Part shown: positions 8,557 to 18,126 of the stretch, piece after piece
How the letters are laid out: each line of letters begins with the position of its first letter
Numbering within the stretch: the first letter of the stretch is position 1
Translations under genes and position numbers: made by a program
The notes under the pieces: generated by a model
What the model was told of the DNA's origin: nothing
The model's database searches: none
What the model saw: only the letters and a program-made list of their open reading frames with translations
Source: Candidatus Alcyoniella australis
GTDB lineage: Bacteria; Lernaellota; Lernaellaia; JAVCCG01; Alcyoniellaceae
Direction of reading: 5' to 3'
Assembly (NCBI GenBank): GCA_030765605.1
Contig: JAVCCG010000072.1
Location: forward strand, 1 to 64,000
Length of the DNA stretch: 64,000 bases

Positions 8557-9978
8557 TCAGCCTCCGGCAGCGGCCAGGCCCGCGCGCCGGGCACTATCGA
8601 CGATCTGGTCCATGCGGTGCAGGCCCACGACCTGGCCGCAGGCATAGCAGCCCTCGACGCTGGTGGCCCCCGTGGAATCGACTTGGACTGCAAAGCCTCC
8701 GGCCGCCCGATCGTATTTCACCGCGGCCCCGGCCATTGCCGCGATCTCGAACGCCGGTGCCGGCGTCTGGGACACGGCCAGCATGTCGACCCGATTGTAG
8801 AGCGACTCGCCGCCCGGGCCGTGGGGCACGAAGTTCGCCGCCTTGAGTTTGAGCCTGCCGCGGGCCGACTCCAGGCCGTAGTTGAGGAACAGCGGCACGC
8901 CGTGATCCTGGACCGTCAGCGCAACCTCGCGGCTGCCCGTGATCGTCTCGCCGGGCTCGACCACACCCATCACGCGCACGCCGATCTTGAGCAGGCGTAG
9001 CGCCAGCGACAGCGCGGTGTCGTCCGAGCCGTAGATATAACAGCGCACCGCCGGGCAGATCCCGTAGAGATTGATCAGCCGCGCCACTCCGGCGGCGGAG
9101 AATACGCCAAGCAGGTCGTTGCCCGGGAAGGTCCGATTCTGGTCGTAGGCGCCGGTGGCGAAAATCAGCTTGTCGGCATGCAAGGTGCTCAGCCCCTCGG
9201 GCCCGGCCAGGCCGATCAGCCCCTCGGCGTAGAATCCAACCGCCGTGGTGTCGCACAAAATGCGCGCGCCGTTTTGTTCGAGGATCTTGCGTGCGCCGTG
9301 CGCCACCTCGAATCCGCGCTGCCCCGCGAAGTCGTTGCTGAACGCCGGTTGCACGTCCACGTCGTGGACCAACCTGCCGCCCACCCGCGGCTCGGACTCG
9401 ACCAGCAGCACCTCGGCGCCCGCGCCCTGGGCGGCCAGGGCCGCGCTGAGACCGGCCGGTCCCGCGCCGATTATCGCCACGTCGGCCTCGAGGGTCTTGA
9501 TCCCGCGCGGTCGGCGCTCGCCGTCGGGCAACCGCTGCGACGAGACGAAACGCCTCACCATCGACTGCATCGCCTTGTTCAGCGCCCGCGGTCGGGTCAG
9601 CAGGCCGTGGTACTCGAAGCGCTCGGAGAGCAGCAGGTCCGCGGCGGACATCAGGTCGTTTTGGGTCGAGGACAGTCCGCCCTGGCGTTCGACGCGCATG
9701 CCCTCGCGGCACAGCACCTGGCACGAGCGCACGCCGGGCACACCGTCGATGCGCATCACGCATGAGGCGCAGACCCCGCGCACGCAGAACATGCCGCGCG
9801 GACGGTGGTACTTGAGGCTGCGCGCCAGCAGCGGCTGGCCCGCTGCGAACAGCGCCACGGCCACGGGCTCGCGCGTAAATCCTCGCAACGGCCGGCCCTC
9901 GAAATCGAGGGTCACCTCTTGGCCGCGGTCGAACTCGAGGTCATCCAGCGGCGTGTAGATTCGTAGATCTTTGCTCAT
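8557..9978 (-). CDS. Fused [2Fe-2S] ferredoxin / FAD-dependent oxidoreductase (HcnA-HcnB, sarcosine oxidase alpha type)
   Basis: 473 residues. Residues about 15-100 are a Fer2_4-type ferredoxin domain with Cys65, Cys70, Cys73 and Cys86. Residues from about 164 form a pyridine-nucleotide-disulfide-type FAD domain (AIIGAGPAGLSAA at 169-180, GRLVHDVDV, and a C-terminal GCYACGQVVGLHRMDQIVDSARRAG that closes the flavin site). Related subunits occur in hydrogen cyanide synthase, opine oxidases, sarcosine oxidase and heteromeric L-proline or hydroxyproline dehydrogenases. In those complexes substrate oxidation is done by a separate DAO-family flavoprotein, which is not encoded nearby. Being 18 bp from P5C dehydrogenase suggests proline, hydroxyproline or a related imino acid as substrate. 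Expected in the cytoplasm or on the inner face of the membrane. Confidence 0.85.
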   Translation of the reverse strand: MSKDLRIYTPLDDLEFDRGQEVTLDFEGRPLRGFTREPVAVALFAAGQPLLARSLKYHRPRGMFCVRGVCASCVMRIDGVPGVRSCQVLCREGMRVERQGGLSSTQNDLMSAADLLLSERFEYHGLLTRPRALNKAMQSMVRRFVSSQRLPDGERRPRGIKTLEADVAIIGAGPAGLSAALAAQGAGAEVLLVESEPRVGGRLVHDVDVQPAFSNDFAGQRGFEVAHGARKILEQNGARILCDTTAVGFYAEGLIGLAGPEGLSTLHADKLIFATGAYDQNRTFPGNDLLGVFSAAGVARLINLYGICPAVRCYIYGSDDTALSLALRLLKIGVRVMGVVEPGETITGSREVALTVQDHGVPLFLNYGLESARGRLKLKAANFVPHGPGGESLYNRVDMLAVSQTPAPAFEIAAMAGAAVKYDRAAGGFAVQVDSTGATSVEGCYACGQVVGLHRMDQIVDSARRAGLAAAGG

Positions 9979-9996
9979 CGTAGTTGTGCTCGGCCG

Positions 9997-11556
<1,560 letters not shown>

Positions 11557-11577
11557 TATCGCCTCCTTGTGATTCAG

Positions 11578-11636
11578 TTAATCCGGGTTCGGTTTATAAG
11601 CTGAGGAAAGCGACATCAAAACCCGCATTATTAATG
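11578..11636. repeat. Imperfect inverted repeat around the pruA promoter
   Basis: Left arm TTAATCCGGGTT (11578-11589) and right arm AACCCGCATTATTAA (11620-11634) are inverted relative to each other with one mismatch and a short insertion. It may be a regulator's paired operator. The right arm plus two bases (AACCCGCATTATTAATG, 11620-11636) also matches the end repeat of the element at 58314-58495 in 15 of 17 positions, so it could be a relic of that family. Confidence 0.45.
11593..11620 (-). promoter_or_regulatory. Candidate promoter of the pruA operon
   Basis: Minus strand: TTTGAT (11620-11615), 16-base spacer, TATAAA (11598-11593), then about 37 bases to the pruA ATG including AAGGAGG. The -35 is weak. 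The promoter lies between the two arms of an inverted repeat (CCGGGTT at 11583-11589 and AACCCG at 11620-11625), placed as operator half-sites might be. Confidence 0.4.
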
Positions 11637-11681
11637 AGGGTTAATTAAACTCAGTATACGCCCACCGCGTCTGATATCAAC

Positions 11682-12524
11682 TCAGCGCGAGACCCCGGAT
11701 TTACCCTTACGATCCAGGTGCAACGGCAGCTCGCCGTAGGGGGTCTCGAGCCTGAAATCGAGGTCAAGGTCGTAGCGTACGTCGCCGCGTTGCAGGGTGC
11801 GCTCCAGGGCCCGGCCCAGCTCGTCCAGGCCGACCTTGAGCTCGAGTTCGACCACGGCCCGCCCCTTGGCCGGGATAATCCGACCCTTGAGGCGACGGCC
11901 GCTGAACAGCCGACTGCCCTCGAGGCCGACCTTCCAGCTCAGTCGCTGGATCTTCAGATCAAAGTTGTTCGGATTGTCGATCCGCAGCCGAAGCTCCAGA
12001 CGCGCGCCGGACAGGTCGAGCTTGCGCACCCGCACGTCCTCCAGCCGAACCTGGGGCGGGCGGATCAACGGCAGTTCCCCCTCGCGCTTGAACGGCACGC
12101 GCAGGTCGCCCAGCGGCGTACTGAAGGTAATGCCGCCCGTGAGTACGTAGGGCAGCTCGTCGCGATCCGTGTCGTTCTCGATTATCGCCAGCGCCGCGGG
12201 TACGTCGAAGGTCACGGGCAGCCTTAGTTCCACGCGGTCCCGAGCCGCGACCTCGATGCGCTGCCGAAGCTCGCCGTCGGCCAGCCCTCGGCCGTTGACC
12301 GACAGCTCGTAGTCCAGGCCATCGGCCCGCAATCCGTAGCTGTTGGGGTTGTTCACCTGCACCACAAAGGTGGTGTCGATCCGCTCGAAGCCCACGCTGT
12401 CAAGCTCGACGTCCTGCACATCGGCCGAGGGGCTGCGAAACGCGCAGCCGCCCAGGGTCACCAGCGCTACGGTCGCCATGCAAATCAGCGCGATAGTCGG
12501 CAGTCGATCGATCGGGCCGGACAT
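11682..12524 (-). CDS. Lipoprotein with two WHy/LEA2-like domains
   Basis: About 280 residues. Start ATG at 12524 is chosen because GAGGTG lies five bases upstream and it yields a lipoprotein signal peptide with the lipobox LGGC (Cys27); a longer in-frame reading from 12659 would bury the signal. Residue +2 is Ala, compatible with outer-membrane sorting by the enterobacterial rule. Two LEA14/WHy-type beta-sandwich repeats follow: one with FVVQVNNPNSYGLRADGLDYELSVNG, the second with LELRLRIDNPNNFDLKIQRLSWKV. Such domains occur in bacterial desiccation- or stress-related proteins; the biochemical role is not known. Divergent from the CHASE2 gene and sharing a 128-bp intergenic region. Confidence 0.8.
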   Translation of the reverse strand: MSGPIDRLPTIALICMATVALVTLGGCAFRSPSADVQDVELDSVGFERIDTTFVVQVNNPNSYGLRADGLDYELSVNGRGLADGELRQRIEVAARDRVELRLPVTFDVPAALAIIENDTDRDELPYVLTGGITFSTPLGDLRVPFKREGELPLIRPPQVRLEDVRVRKLDLSGARLELRLRIDNPNNFDLKIQRLSWKVGLEGSRLFSGRRLKGRIIPAKGRAVVELELKVGLDELGRALERTLQRGDVRYDLDLDFRLETPYGELPLHLDRKGKSGVSR

Positions 12525-12592
12525 CAGCACCTCGGAGAACGAATCCGCGTCAATTTCGCACATCGGTCGCGGATAATCCAGGGTTGAATGTC

Positions 12593-12614
12593 GGTAAAAA
12601 ATTGCGTTTTTACC
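12593..12614. promoter_or_regulatory. Perfect 8-bp dyad in the divergent intergenic region
   Basis: GGTAAAAA (12593-12600), six-base ATTGCG, TTTTTACC (12607-12614). It lies between the divergent LEA2 lipoprotein and CHASE2 starts, 69 bp from the former and 39 bp from the latter. It could be a shared operator or a hairpin in the 5' leader of the CHASE2 mRNA. Confidence 0.4.
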
Positions 12615-12652
12615 TATATTATGGAGACTGGTCCCATGGAAACGGGAGGCGA

Positions 12653-13939
12653 GTGACAAACCGCCGAGGTCTATTGCTCGGGGCGATCGTCGGACTGGCG
12701 ATGGTCCTGTTCTACTTCAGCGCTCCCAACGCCTTCGAGCTGTTCGAGCTGCAGCTGCTCGATTATCGCCTGCGCAGTCGGCCGGTGGAGCCGGGCCCGG
12801 AGAAGATCTCGGTGATCCTGGTCGACGAACGGGCAATGGGCCGCTACGGCCTGGGTGAGAAGTTCAAGTTTGCCCTGGCCGAGCTGATCGAGGAACTGAC
12901 CTCCGAGGGTGTCAAGGTGATCGCCCTGGACATCATTTTCCCCACTCCGCGCGATAACGAATCGAGCTCCTCCGATCGACTCAGCCTCGCGATTCACAAC
13001 GCCCAATGCGTTGTGCTCGGATACCGTTGGGACATCCCGGGCTTCATTGAGCCGTTCAACAACCTGGAACGAGCCGAGCGGCTACGCGTGGTGCTCGGCG
13101 AGCATGGATGGCGCTACGGCTACCGTGAGAATATCCCGCAGGCGGTCTATCCTACTCCCAAGCGCGCACTCATCAGCGACATGCGCATTGTCAGGTCCGC
13201 CTGTTCCCAGGGCTATGTCTCGGTGATCGCCGGACTCGACCTGTCGGTGCGTACGGTCCCGATGGCGATCTCGATGCAGCAGCATTTCCTACCGCCGTTC
13301 TCGGTAAGCATCGTGCGCAAATTCCGCGACAACGAAGAATTCGTGGTCCAGGCCGAGGATGGCGTGGTCCAGAAGATCGTCCTGGGAGATCGCGAGCTGC
13401 CCGTGGACATGGCCGGACGCTTGCTCCTGCTGCCGCCAGGTCCGCCCTCTTCGATCCAGACCTACGACTTCATCAGCGCATTGGCCGGAGAGATCCCCTC
13501 CTACCGCCTCAAAGACGGCATCGTGCTGATCGGCGTCTCGGCCATGGGCGGACACGACAACTTCACCACCAGCTACGGCCCAAACACTCCCGGTGTGTAC
13601 GTGCACGCCGAGGCCGTGCACAACATGCTCGACGGCCGGTTCCTCAGGCGCGATCTGCCGATCAGACGCGCCGAGACCCTGATAATGCTGCTGCTGCCTA
13701 TTATCCTGGGGCTGCTCATTGCCCAAGTCAGACCGATCTTCGCCCTGCTGCTGCCGCCGATAATCGCCATGGCGCTGATCTACATGGCGCAGCTGTTTTT
13801 AGAACGATGGGGCCTATGGTTCCTGACCAGCTACGCCGTAGTGGCGCTGTTCAGCGCGCAGATCGTGATCCTCGGCGCGCGGCTGGCCGTGGCCGACAAG
13901 ATCATCCGCTGCGGCCAGGAGCGAGAAAACTCGGCATAG
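12653..13939 (+). CDS. CHASE2-domain membrane protein without an output domain
   Basis: About 428 residues. An N-terminal membrane helix (LLLGAIVGLAMVLFYF) is followed by the CHASE2 signature FELFELQLLDYRLRSRP, a long extracytoplasmic sensor region (ISVILVDERAMGRYG, VKVIALDIIFPTPRD, KDGIVLIGVSAMGGHD, TPGVYVHAEAVHNML) and three closely spaced C-terminal helices, the usual CHASE2 ending. In most relatives an adenylate cyclase, kinase or GGDEF domain follows; here only about 15 residues follow the last helix (VADKIIRCGQERENSA). The start is GTG at 12653 with GGGAGG three bases upstream; an in-frame TTG at 12584 is less likely. It presumably signals through a partner encoded elsewhere, or is a truncated sensor. 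Confidence 0.82.
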   Translation: MTNRRGLLLGAIVGLAMVLFYFSAPNAFELFELQLLDYRLRSRPVEPGPEKISVILVDERAMGRYGLGEKFKFALAELIEELTSEGVKVIALDIIFPTPRDNESSSSDRLSLAIHNAQCVVLGYRWDIPGFIEPFNNLERAERLRVVLGEHGWRYGYRENIPQAVYPTPKRALISDMRIVRSACSQGYVSVIAGLDLSVRTVPMAISMQQHFLPPFSVSIVRKFRDNEEFVVQAEDGVVQKIVLGDRELPVDMAGRLLLLPPGPPSSIQTYDFISALAGEIPSYRLKDGIVLIGVSAMGGHDNFTTSYGPNTPGVYVHAEAVHNMLDGRFLRRDLPIRRAETLIMLLLPIILGLLIAQVRPIFALLLPPIIAMALIYMAQLFLERWGLWFLTSYAVVALFSAQIVILGARLAVADKIIRCGQERENSA

Positions 13940-13961
13940 CCCGCATTCTTCATGCCGGCTA
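13937..13961. terminator. Hairpin between convergent CHASE2 and sugar-transferase genes
   Basis: TAGCC-c-GCAT, loop TCTTC, ATGC-c-GGCTA: five plus four base pairs with one C/C mismatch. It overlaps the stop codons of both convergent genes, so it may end transcription from both sides; TTTTT follows on the plus strand at about 13969. Its left part (AGCCCGCATTCTTCATG) is similar to the end repeat of the element at 58314. Confidence 0.45.
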
Positions 13962-15365
13962 ATAAGCGTTTTTAGCGATTAAACCCTTCCAGACGGTGAG
14001 AAAGATAATCCTCAGGTCCAGGCCGAACGACCAGTTCTCGATGTAGTACAGGTCGCACTCGATGCGCTTGTTCAGGTCGGTGTCGCCGCGCCAGCCGTTG
14101 ACCTGGGCCCAGCCGGTGATCCCGGCCTTGACGCTGTGGCGCAGCATGTAGCTGGGCACCTCGTGGCGGAACTTCTCGATGAACACCGGGCGCTCGGGTC
14201 GCGGCCCGACAACGCTCATATGCCCCAGCAGCACGTTGATGAACTGCGGCAGCTCGTCCAGGCTCGTGGAGCGCAGCAGCGCGCCGAAGCGCGTGCGCCG
14301 CGGATCGTCTTTCTTGGCCCAGACCGCGCCGGTCTGGGCCTCGGCGTTCACTCCCATCGAGCGAAACTTGAGCATCGCGAACGTCCGGCCGTCCAGGCCC
14401 ATTCGCTCCTGGCCGTAGAACACCGGGCCGGGGCTGGTGAGCTTGATCAGCACGGCGATCAGCAGCAGCAGCGGCGAGATCATCGCCAGCGTCAGCAACG
14501 CGAAGGCGACGTCGAACAGCCGCTTGCCCACCGCGCGCCAGCCGTAGAGCGGCGAGACCTTGAGGCTGATGATCGGCAGCCCCTCGAACTCCTCGACCCC
14601 GCCGCGCAGGGTGATGTACTGCACGATGTCCGGCACGATCTTGACGTCCACCAGCTCGCCGGAGAGGTGCTTGAGCACCGCGTCCACGCGCCCCGCGGCG
14701 TGCAGCGGCAGCGCCACGTAGACCTGGTCCACGTGCAGCTCGTCGCACACGCGCTGCACGTCCTCGATCGCGCCCAGGATCGGCGGCCCATCGCCCGTCT
14801 GCGCCTCGACGAGCGGCTCGTCGGTGATAAAGCCGACGATAATTTTGCCCAGCTCGCGATGGCGGCCGAAACGCCGCGCCAACTCGCGGCCCAGTTCGCC
14901 CGCGCCGACGATCAGCACGCGCGAGCTGATCACGCCGCGCCGCGTCAGGGTCACCAGCACCTGGCGGAAGATCACCCGCGAGAGCCACAGCATCACGCCG
15001 GAAAGCGCGAAGAACAGGGCGTAGACCACGCGCGAGGGGCGATACTCGGCGATAAAAAACGTGACCACGATAAACAGCAACATCGCCAGGATGTGCGCGC
15101 GCAATACGCGGAACACCTCACGCGTCAGGCTCGGGGTCTCGGCGGGCTGGTAGATGTTGACCCACCAGAAGACCGCGGGCCAGACCAGGGCCACGGCGAG
15201 GGTCAGCGGCAGGAACTTGTCCAGCCGCGGCACGTGCGGCGGGGGGAGTACTCCGGCCAGCAAATTAAAGCGGATGTAGTAGCTGGCGATCCACAGCAGC
15301 ACCAGCAACAGCAGGTCGCTGACGAACTTAATCGACAGCAGAAACTGACGCTCGCGACGAATCAC
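13959..15365 (-). CDS. Undecaprenyl-phosphate sugar phosphotransferase (WcaJ/WbaP-type initiating enzyme)
   Basis: Starts surface-polysaccharide repeat-unit synthesis by moving a sugar-1-phosphate from a nucleotide sugar to undecaprenyl phosphate at the inner membrane. 468 residues with the PNPT arrangement: four or five N-terminal helices, a cytosolic Rossmann-like CoA_binding_3 part (VLIVGAGELGRELARRFG), another membrane segment near 285-310, and the C-terminal bacterial sugar transferase domain (GQERMGLDGRTFAMLKFRSM, TSLDELPQFINVLLG, MSVVGPRPERP, KAGITGWAQVNGWRGDT). Sugar specificity cannot be read from sequence. GTG start overlapping the preceding GT4 stop as GTGA. Last gene of the polysaccharide operon in transcription order. 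Confidence 0.92.
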   Translation of the reverse strand: MIRRERQFLLSIKFVSDLLLLVLLWIASYYIRFNLLAGVLPPPHVPRLDKFLPLTLAVALVWPAVFWWVNIYQPAETPSLTREVFRVLRAHILAMLLFIVVTFFIAEYRPSRVVYALFFALSGVMLWLSRVIFRQVLVTLTRRGVISSRVLIVGAGELGRELARRFGRHRELGKIIVGFITDEPLVEAQTGDGPPILGAIEDVQRVCDELHVDQVYVALPLHAAGRVDAVLKHLSGELVDVKIVPDIVQYITLRGGVEEFEGLPIISLKVSPLYGWRAVGKRLFDVAFALLTLAMISPLLLLIAVLIKLTSPGPVFYGQERMGLDGRTFAMLKFRSMGVNAEAQTGAVWAKKDDPRRTRFGALLRSTSLDELPQFINVLLGHMSVVGPRPERPVFIEKFRHEVPSYMLRHSVKAGITGWAQVNGWRGDTDLNKRIECDLYYIENWSFGLDLRIIFLTVWKGLIAKNAY

Positions 15366-16474
15366 TGTGCCAGCTCCATATAAACCTCGCGCGTGCGGCG
15401 CGCCACGTCGTCCCAGCTAAACTGCGCCGCGCGTTGCAGGCTGTATTCCACCTGTTGCCGGTAGTACTCGCCATCGCCCAGCAAGTGCTCGATGGCCGCG
15501 GCCAGCGCGGCCGCGTCGTGGGCCCCGACCTTGATCCCCTGCTCGCCGACCACCTCGGGCAGGCTCGAGCTGTCCGAGACGATCGCCGGGGTGCCGCAGG
15601 CCATCGCCTCCAGCGGCGGCAGGCCGAAGCCCTCGTAGAGGCTGGGGAACAGAAACACGTCGGTCAGATTGTACAACATCGGCAGCCGTTCCCAGCCCAC
15701 GTAGCCGATGAACTTCACGTGTTCGCCCAAGCCCAGCTGCTCGTGGCGCTGGAAGATCTGCTCGTAGTTCCAGCCCGGCTCGCCGGCGATCACCAACTTG
15801 TGCGAGTCAAAGCCCGCGTCGAGCAGCAGCCGAAACGCGTCGAGCAGCAGGCCGATGTTCTTGCGCGGCTCGAGCGTGCCGACGAACAGGCAGAAGCGCT
15901 CGGGCAGCCCCAGCTCAAGGCGCAGGCGTTCAAGCCCCTCGCGGTCGTCGATCGGCTGGAACACGTCGCCGGGCGCGCCGTAGATCACGTGCACCTTCTC
16001 CGGCGGCAGGCCGATGTGGCGCACGATGTCGGCCTTGGTGTGCTCGCTTACCGCGATCACGCCCCGCGCCTTGCGCGCCGCGGCCGGCACCAGGCGCTGG
16101 ATGATGTTGTTGGCCCGCTTGTGCACGCGCGGCATCAGCGCCGAGGAGATGTCGTAGATCGTGGTTACGCTCGGCGTGCGTCCCCACAGCGGCACGATGA
16201 AGTTGGTGCCGTGAAACAGGTCCACGCCATCGCGTTTGAGGGTCCGCGGCAGCCGGGTTTGCAGCCAAAGGTTGCTGATCGGCATCGGCTGCACTCGCTG
16301 CACGAAGTTTGGCTGGTCCACGAAGCTCAGGTCGATCGGTCGGTTGGAATACAGGTAGTACAGGTTCTCGCGGTCGATGCGCGCCAAAGAACGGATCAGG
16401 CTGTAGGTCCAAAAGCCCACCCCGCTTTTATTGCCGTCGCACGGACGCGCGTCGATACCGATCTTCAGCGTCAT
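15362..16474 (-). CDS. GT4 glycosyltransferase (type A of two paralog pairs)
   Basis: 370-residue GT-B fold retaining glycosyltransferase, cytoplasmic face. The N-terminal part has ARPCDGNKSGVGFWTYSLIR; the C-terminal nucleotide-sugar-binding half has LFVGTLEPRKNIGLLLDAF and the E-x7-E motif region FPSLYEGFGLPPLEAMACGTP. It is clearly paralogous to the gene at 19314-20453 (VGTLEPRKN against VGTLQPRKN, SLYEGFGLPPLEAMACG against SLFEGFGLPLLEAMSCG, SLPEVVGE against SMPEVVGD). Donor and acceptor are unknown. It lies between the O-antigen ligase and the initiating transferase. Confidence 0.9.
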   Translation of the reverse strand: MTLKIGIDARPCDGNKSGVGFWTYSLIRSLARIDRENLYYLYSNRPIDLSFVDQPNFVQRVQPMPISNLWLQTRLPRTLKRDGVDLFHGTNFIVPLWGRTPSVTTIYDISSALMPRVHKRANNIIQRLVPAAARKARGVIAVSEHTKADIVRHIGLPPEKVHVIYGAPGDVFQPIDDREGLERLRLELGLPERFCLFVGTLEPRKNIGLLLDAFRLLLDAGFDSHKLVIAGEPGWNYEQIFQRHEQLGLGEHVKFIGYVGWERLPMLYNLTDVFLFPSLYEGFGLPPLEAMACGTPAIVSDSSSLPEVVGEQGIKVGAHDAAALAAAIEHLLGDGEYYRQQVEYSLQRAAQFSWDDVARRTREVYMELAQ

Positions 16475-16513
16475 CTCATCCCTGTGATCATCGGTAAATG
16501 CTGATTATCGGCC

Positions 16514-18115
16514 TCAGCTCGATTTTTTCAAGTTGGACGAGCCGCGTTCGCCGCGCGACTCAACCCCCAGCAGGGCGATCATCGTGGCGATCAGCACGCT
16601 GTCGCTGTAGTAGTCGAAGCTCAGCACGTCGAAGGTGTTGGTGATCAGGTAGACGAACAGCGCGCCGAGCAGAGCCACGTGACGCGGCTCGAACAGCGGC
16701 CTGCGCCACATGCGCCAAGCCAGCCGCGCCAGGGCCGCGAAAAACAGCAGCAGCGTCAGGCCGCCGGCCACCCCGCCCTCGGCGAGAAAGTTGAGCAGCA
16801 GGTTGTGCGGCCGGTAGATGCCTTTACTAATGTACAAATCGTAGTTAAAGCGCTGCAACTCGCTATGGAACAGCATGCGGTAGTTGTCCGGCCCCACCCC
16901 GAGCCAGGGGTGCCGCAGAAACAGCCGCCAGGCCGCCTTCCACAGCTGCACGCGGGAGAACAGACTGCCGCCGGTCTCGAAGGTCATCGGGCTGGCGTCA
17001 GGCGAGCGCAGCTCGAAGCGTCCGGCCCACGCCGCGTCCTGCGCCGTGGGGCTCAACCCCTGATCGCCGCGCAGCTCGATATCGCGTAACGCCAGCTTGC
17101 GCTCAAGACTCAACGCCAGCCGATCCGCGTCGGCCCGTGCCTCATGCTCGATCCCGCCGTTGCTCGCCAGCGCCAGCAACTCGCCGAAGTTGGAGCCGAT
17201 GCGCGCGAAGAAACCCAGGTTGATCAGCAGCAACGCCGCAAGCACCGCCGCGGTCCAGCCCAGTTGCCGACGCAGCCCAACCGCGGCGCTGATGGTCGAG
17301 CGAAAGCGCGCCAACCCGATCAGTCCGCACAGCGCCAGGCTGATCAGTAGCGTGGCGAACGCGCCGCGGCTGAAGGTCAGCGTCAGCACGTAGAGGCAGA
17401 ATCCGAGCCCGATCAGCCGGAATGGCGTGCGCTGCCTGGCTCGCTCGTCGCCGATTAAATAGAGAATGAAGAAAATGACCATCACCAGGAAGTAGGCCAG
17501 GCTGTTGCAGTAGACGAACACGCTCGAGGCGCGCACGATCAGCCGCTGGTCCTCCCAAAAAGCGCCGGAGGAGTAGCTGAGGTTGGCCGAGATGTCGGTG
17601 CCGATGAAGCGGCTGGACTTGAACAGCGCGAAGAATCCGTTGAGGTTCTCGTAAAAAAAGTGCTCGACCAGGCCCAGCGCTGCGATCACCAGGGTCGCGC
17701 CGAACAGCGTACGCAGAGCCAGCCGCCGGACGCGGCCGTCGCGAAACAAGTCGGACAGCGCCACGGTCAACGCCATCACCGCGAAGTAGCGCACCGTGTA
17801 CTTCAACGCCAGGTCGCGGTGATAATCGCCGGCCAGGCTCGAGGCGGCCATCGCCAGTCCGACCAGCAGCAGCGCCGCGGCCATCGGTCGATCGACGCAC
17901 GGCAGTCGTCGTTCGTAGAGCAGCTTCAGCGCGTAGAGTCCGACCACCAGGCCGATGATCAGCTCGGAGTCGGTCAGCCGCACCGGCCCCACCGGCAACA
18001 GCTCGAACTCCCACCACGACAGGCCGTAGAGCAAAATCAGCGCCGCGCCCAGCGCCCGGCGCAGAGCCCGCCCGCCGCGGTTCGTTCTGTGGACCCTCTG
18101 GTAGTCCGTGGGCAT
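16514..18115 (-). CDS. O-antigen ligase/polymerase family membrane protein
   Basis: 533 residues, about 11-12 hydrophobic segments with a long periplasmic loop (about 310-400) before the last group. The Wzy_C/WaaL signature sits at its end: PWLGVGPDNYRMLF and RPHNLLLNFLAEGGVAGG. Enzymes of this fold either ligate lipid-linked glycan to lipid A core or polymerise repeat units; both Wzy and WaaL roles fit and only one such gene is in the locus. ATG at 18115 is preceded by AAGGAGAAG. Sits between the type A and type B glycosyltransferase genes. Confidence 0.85.
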   Translation of the reverse strand: MPTDYQRVHRTNRGGRALRRALGAALILLYGLSWWEFELLPVGPVRLTDSELIIGLVVGLYALKLLYERRLPCVDRPMAAALLLVGLAMAASSLAGDYHRDLALKYTVRYFAVMALTVALSDLFRDGRVRRLALRTLFGATLVIAALGLVEHFFYENLNGFFALFKSSRFIGTDISANLSYSSGAFWEDQRLIVRASSVFVYCNSLAYFLVMVIFFILYLIGDERARQRTPFRLIGLGFCLYVLTLTFSRGAFATLLISLALCGLIGLARFRSTISAAVGLRRQLGWTAAVLAALLLINLGFFARIGSNFGELLALASNGGIEHEARADADRLALSLERKLALRDIELRGDQGLSPTAQDAAWAGRFELRSPDASPMTFETGGSLFSRVQLWKAAWRLFLRHPWLGVGPDNYRMLFHSELQRFNYDLYISKGIYRPHNLLLNFLAEGGVAGGLTLLLFFAALARLAWRMWRRPLFEPRHVALLGALFVYLITNTFDVLSFDYYSDSVLIATMIALLGVESRGERGSSNLKKSS

Positions 18116-18126
18116 CTTCTCCTTGA

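Noticed and set aside
14136-15383. 415-codon plus-strand frame
   Set aside because: Antisense of the sugar transferase; the translation is a chain of Gln/His/Arg/Asp without any recognisable motif.
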